Origin: Candidatus Bathyarchaeota archaeon
GTDB taxonomy: Archaea; Thermoproteota; Bathyarchaeia; TCS64
DNA: 5,292 bases
Assembly (NCBI GenBank): GCA_003662205.1
Contig: QMXQ01000115.1
Location: forward strand, 1-5,292
Direction of reading: 5' to 3'
This document shows positions 4,789 through 5,292 of the stretch, in pieces. Under the pieces are notes generated by a model, which did no database searches, was not told where the DNA came from, and was given only the letters and a program-made list of their open reading frames with translations. The first letter of the stretch is position 1. Each line of letters begins with the position of its first letter. The position numbers were made by a program, and so were the translations under genes.

Positions 4789-5099
4789 ACTATCCTAAAA
4801 TACTCTAGTCCGTTAAGGGCACACCTCAATCTTGTTTGTTTAACTGCCTCAAGGAAACCAGATCAGGTGAAACAACATTACTCCCATTTGAGGAGATCGC
4901 TCCTCCGGCCGTTTTAGGGGTAATGCTAGGGGCTCCCTCGTAGAGGCAGCACCCGAGGTGGGTGCATCCTGGTCCTCCATGTTCCTCAACGCACTCGACA
5001 CAGGGCTTCAAGCTTGACCCTGCGCCATTCTCACATGGATGGATAAATATTTTACGACATGTATGGCCTATTATTATGCATGACCGTTCTAAATACAAC
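4789..5099. other. Convergent intergenic gap with hairpins, no firm gene
   Basis: This stretch is lower in GC than the surrounding genes. It holds GAGGAG-ATCG-CTCCTC (4890-4905), GCACCC-GAGGT-GGGTGC (4949-4965), an imperfect 22-bp palindrome with a 2-nt bulge (CAGGG at 5001-5005, TCAAG at 5008-5012, then CTTGACCCTG to 5022), and an AT-rich box AAATATTT (5045-5052) readable both ways. I see no tRNA, no CRISPR repeats, and no transposon ends. A Cys-rich minus-strand ORF in it is listed separately. Confidence 0.5.
4826..5011 (-). CDS. Doubtful small Cys-rich ORF, or a degraded gene remnant
   Basis: From a TTG at 5011 the frame gives 61 residues; the frame stays open upstream to a TTG at 5101. 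Near its start it has KPCVECVEEHGG then PGCTHLGCCLYEG, a CX2C-X8-CX4CC spacing with two His, which could hold zinc or another metal. The C-terminal half (TAGGAISSNGSNV onward) looks like low-complexity non-coding translation. An AT box at 5045-5052 lies at a suitable distance for a start near 5021. Against it: there is no ATG in frame, no good ribosome site, and only modest G/C at third positions (about 60% in the Cys-rich part by hand count, clearly below the firm genes). It could be a remnant of a lost gene or chance. Confidence 0.2.
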   Translation of the reverse strand: MKPCVECVEEHGGPGCTHLGCCLYEGAPSITPKTAGGAISSNGSNVVSPDLVSLRQLNKQD

Positions 5100-5121
5100 A
5101 AAAAGTGGGGTGATGTTTCAC
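5100..5121 (-). terminator. Probable terminator of the aminotransferase gene
   Basis: On the minus strand a small GTGA-AACA-TCAC hairpin (5121-5110) that includes the stop codon is followed after CCCAC by TTTTT (5104-5100). The stem is weak; the T run 14 nt past the stop is the stronger part of the call. Confidence 0.4.
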
Positions 5122-5292
5122 ACCTGTTTCTTCAGGAGCCCCCCTAGAATCCTTATGCCTTCGACGATGTCGTCCTCGGAGGGGAAGCTGTAGTTGAGGC
5201 GGAGGTAGTTGGAGATGGAGGGGTCGGCGAAGAAGTTGGAGCCGGGGATGTAGGCGACCCCACTGTGAACCGCCTCCATCAGCATCTTCGAC
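5118..5292 (-). CDS. PLP-dependent aminotransferase (class I/II), C-terminal end, cut by window edge
   Basis: The visible 57 residues end in a TGA at 5118-5120. They contain GVAYIPGSNFF (11-21 of the fragment), NYLRLNYSF (28-36) and EDDIVEGIRILGGLL (39-53). This is the standard C-terminal end of fold-type I aminotransferases of the 2-aminoadipate/aromatic/MocR-like group: 'PGS-x-F' followed by 'N-x-x-R-L-x-[FY]-[SA]', where the Arg (31 here) binds the substrate carboxylate, then a terminal helix. The PLP lysine and the rest of the protein lie outside the window, so specificity and start cannot be judged. It converges on the SCP2 gene across a 358-nt gap and is not part of that transcript. Confidence 0.88.
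   Translation of the reverse strand, partial: SKMLMEAVHSGVAYIPGSNFFADPSISNYLRLNYSFPSEDDIVEGIRILGGLLKKQV

Noticed and set aside
4962..5147. A 61-codon plus-strand frame running into the aminotransferase end
   Set aside because: It has no ribosome site, overlaps the convergent gene and its terminator, and has no family features.
1..5292. tRNA, rRNA, CRISPR array, transposon or phage elements
   Set aside because: Reading both strands I found no direct-repeat arrays, tRNA-like cloverleaf with T-arm, transposase motifs or target-site duplications.

Overview
The window reads as GC-rich archaeal chromosome, probably from a lineage with little cultivated representation; I cannot place it further. 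The archaeal call rests on three things. AT-rich TATA-like boxes (forms such as TTAAATA and ATATATTAA) stand at archaeal distances before starts, and at least one gene looks leaderless or nearly so. Strong GGAGG/GAGGTG ribosome binding sites decide several starts. A free-standing alpha subunit of an ADP-forming acyl-CoA synthetase is typical of archaea. There are no RNA genes, CRISPR arrays, insertion sequences or phage genes. This is a metabolic region, not a defence or mobile island.

Layout: positions 1-2723 hold a minus-strand run of four genes in this order of transcription: acyl-CoA synthetase (NDP-forming) alpha subunit, a Cys-containing protein resembling L-2-amino-thiazoline-4-carboxylate hydrolase, a 67-residue helical protein with an HWIEHNDEH motif, and a class III (CaiB/BaiF) CoA-transferase cut by the window edge. 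The first two overlap by 4 nt (GTGA). The others are 48 and 64 nt apart, and an 18-bp dyad sits just before the small gene. Positions 2724-2870 are a divergent promoter region. A solitary membrane S component of an ECF vitamin transporter (YkoE-like) follows on the plus strand (2871-3449), converging on a HpaI-type class II aldolase on the minus strand (3488-4255). Positions 4256-4372 are a second divergent promoter region with an AT box readable both ways and two inverted repeats. A single-domain SCP2 lipid-carrier protein follows on plus (4373-4759). Positions 4760-5117 are a convergent, lower-GC gap with terminators on both sides, hairpins and one doubtful Cys-rich ORF. The C-terminal end of a PLP-dependent aminotransferase on minus (5118-5292) closes the window.

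How the genes may work together: the synthetase alpha subunit and the CoA-transferase both handle acyl-CoA thioesters, SCP2 proteins bind lipids or acyl chains, and HpaI aldolases cleave 4-hydroxy-2-oxo acids into pyruvate and an aldehyde. Together they suggest heterotrophic breakdown of carboxylic, amino or aromatic acids through CoA esters, with energy recovered as ATP by the ADP-forming synthetase. This is inference from gene families; no substrate can be read from the sequence. I see no clear new system. The least explained elements are the small His-rich helical protein inside the acyl-CoA operon, the ATC-hydrolase-like protein coupled to the synthetase, the dyads at gene starts and the Cys-rich ORF in the 3' gap.
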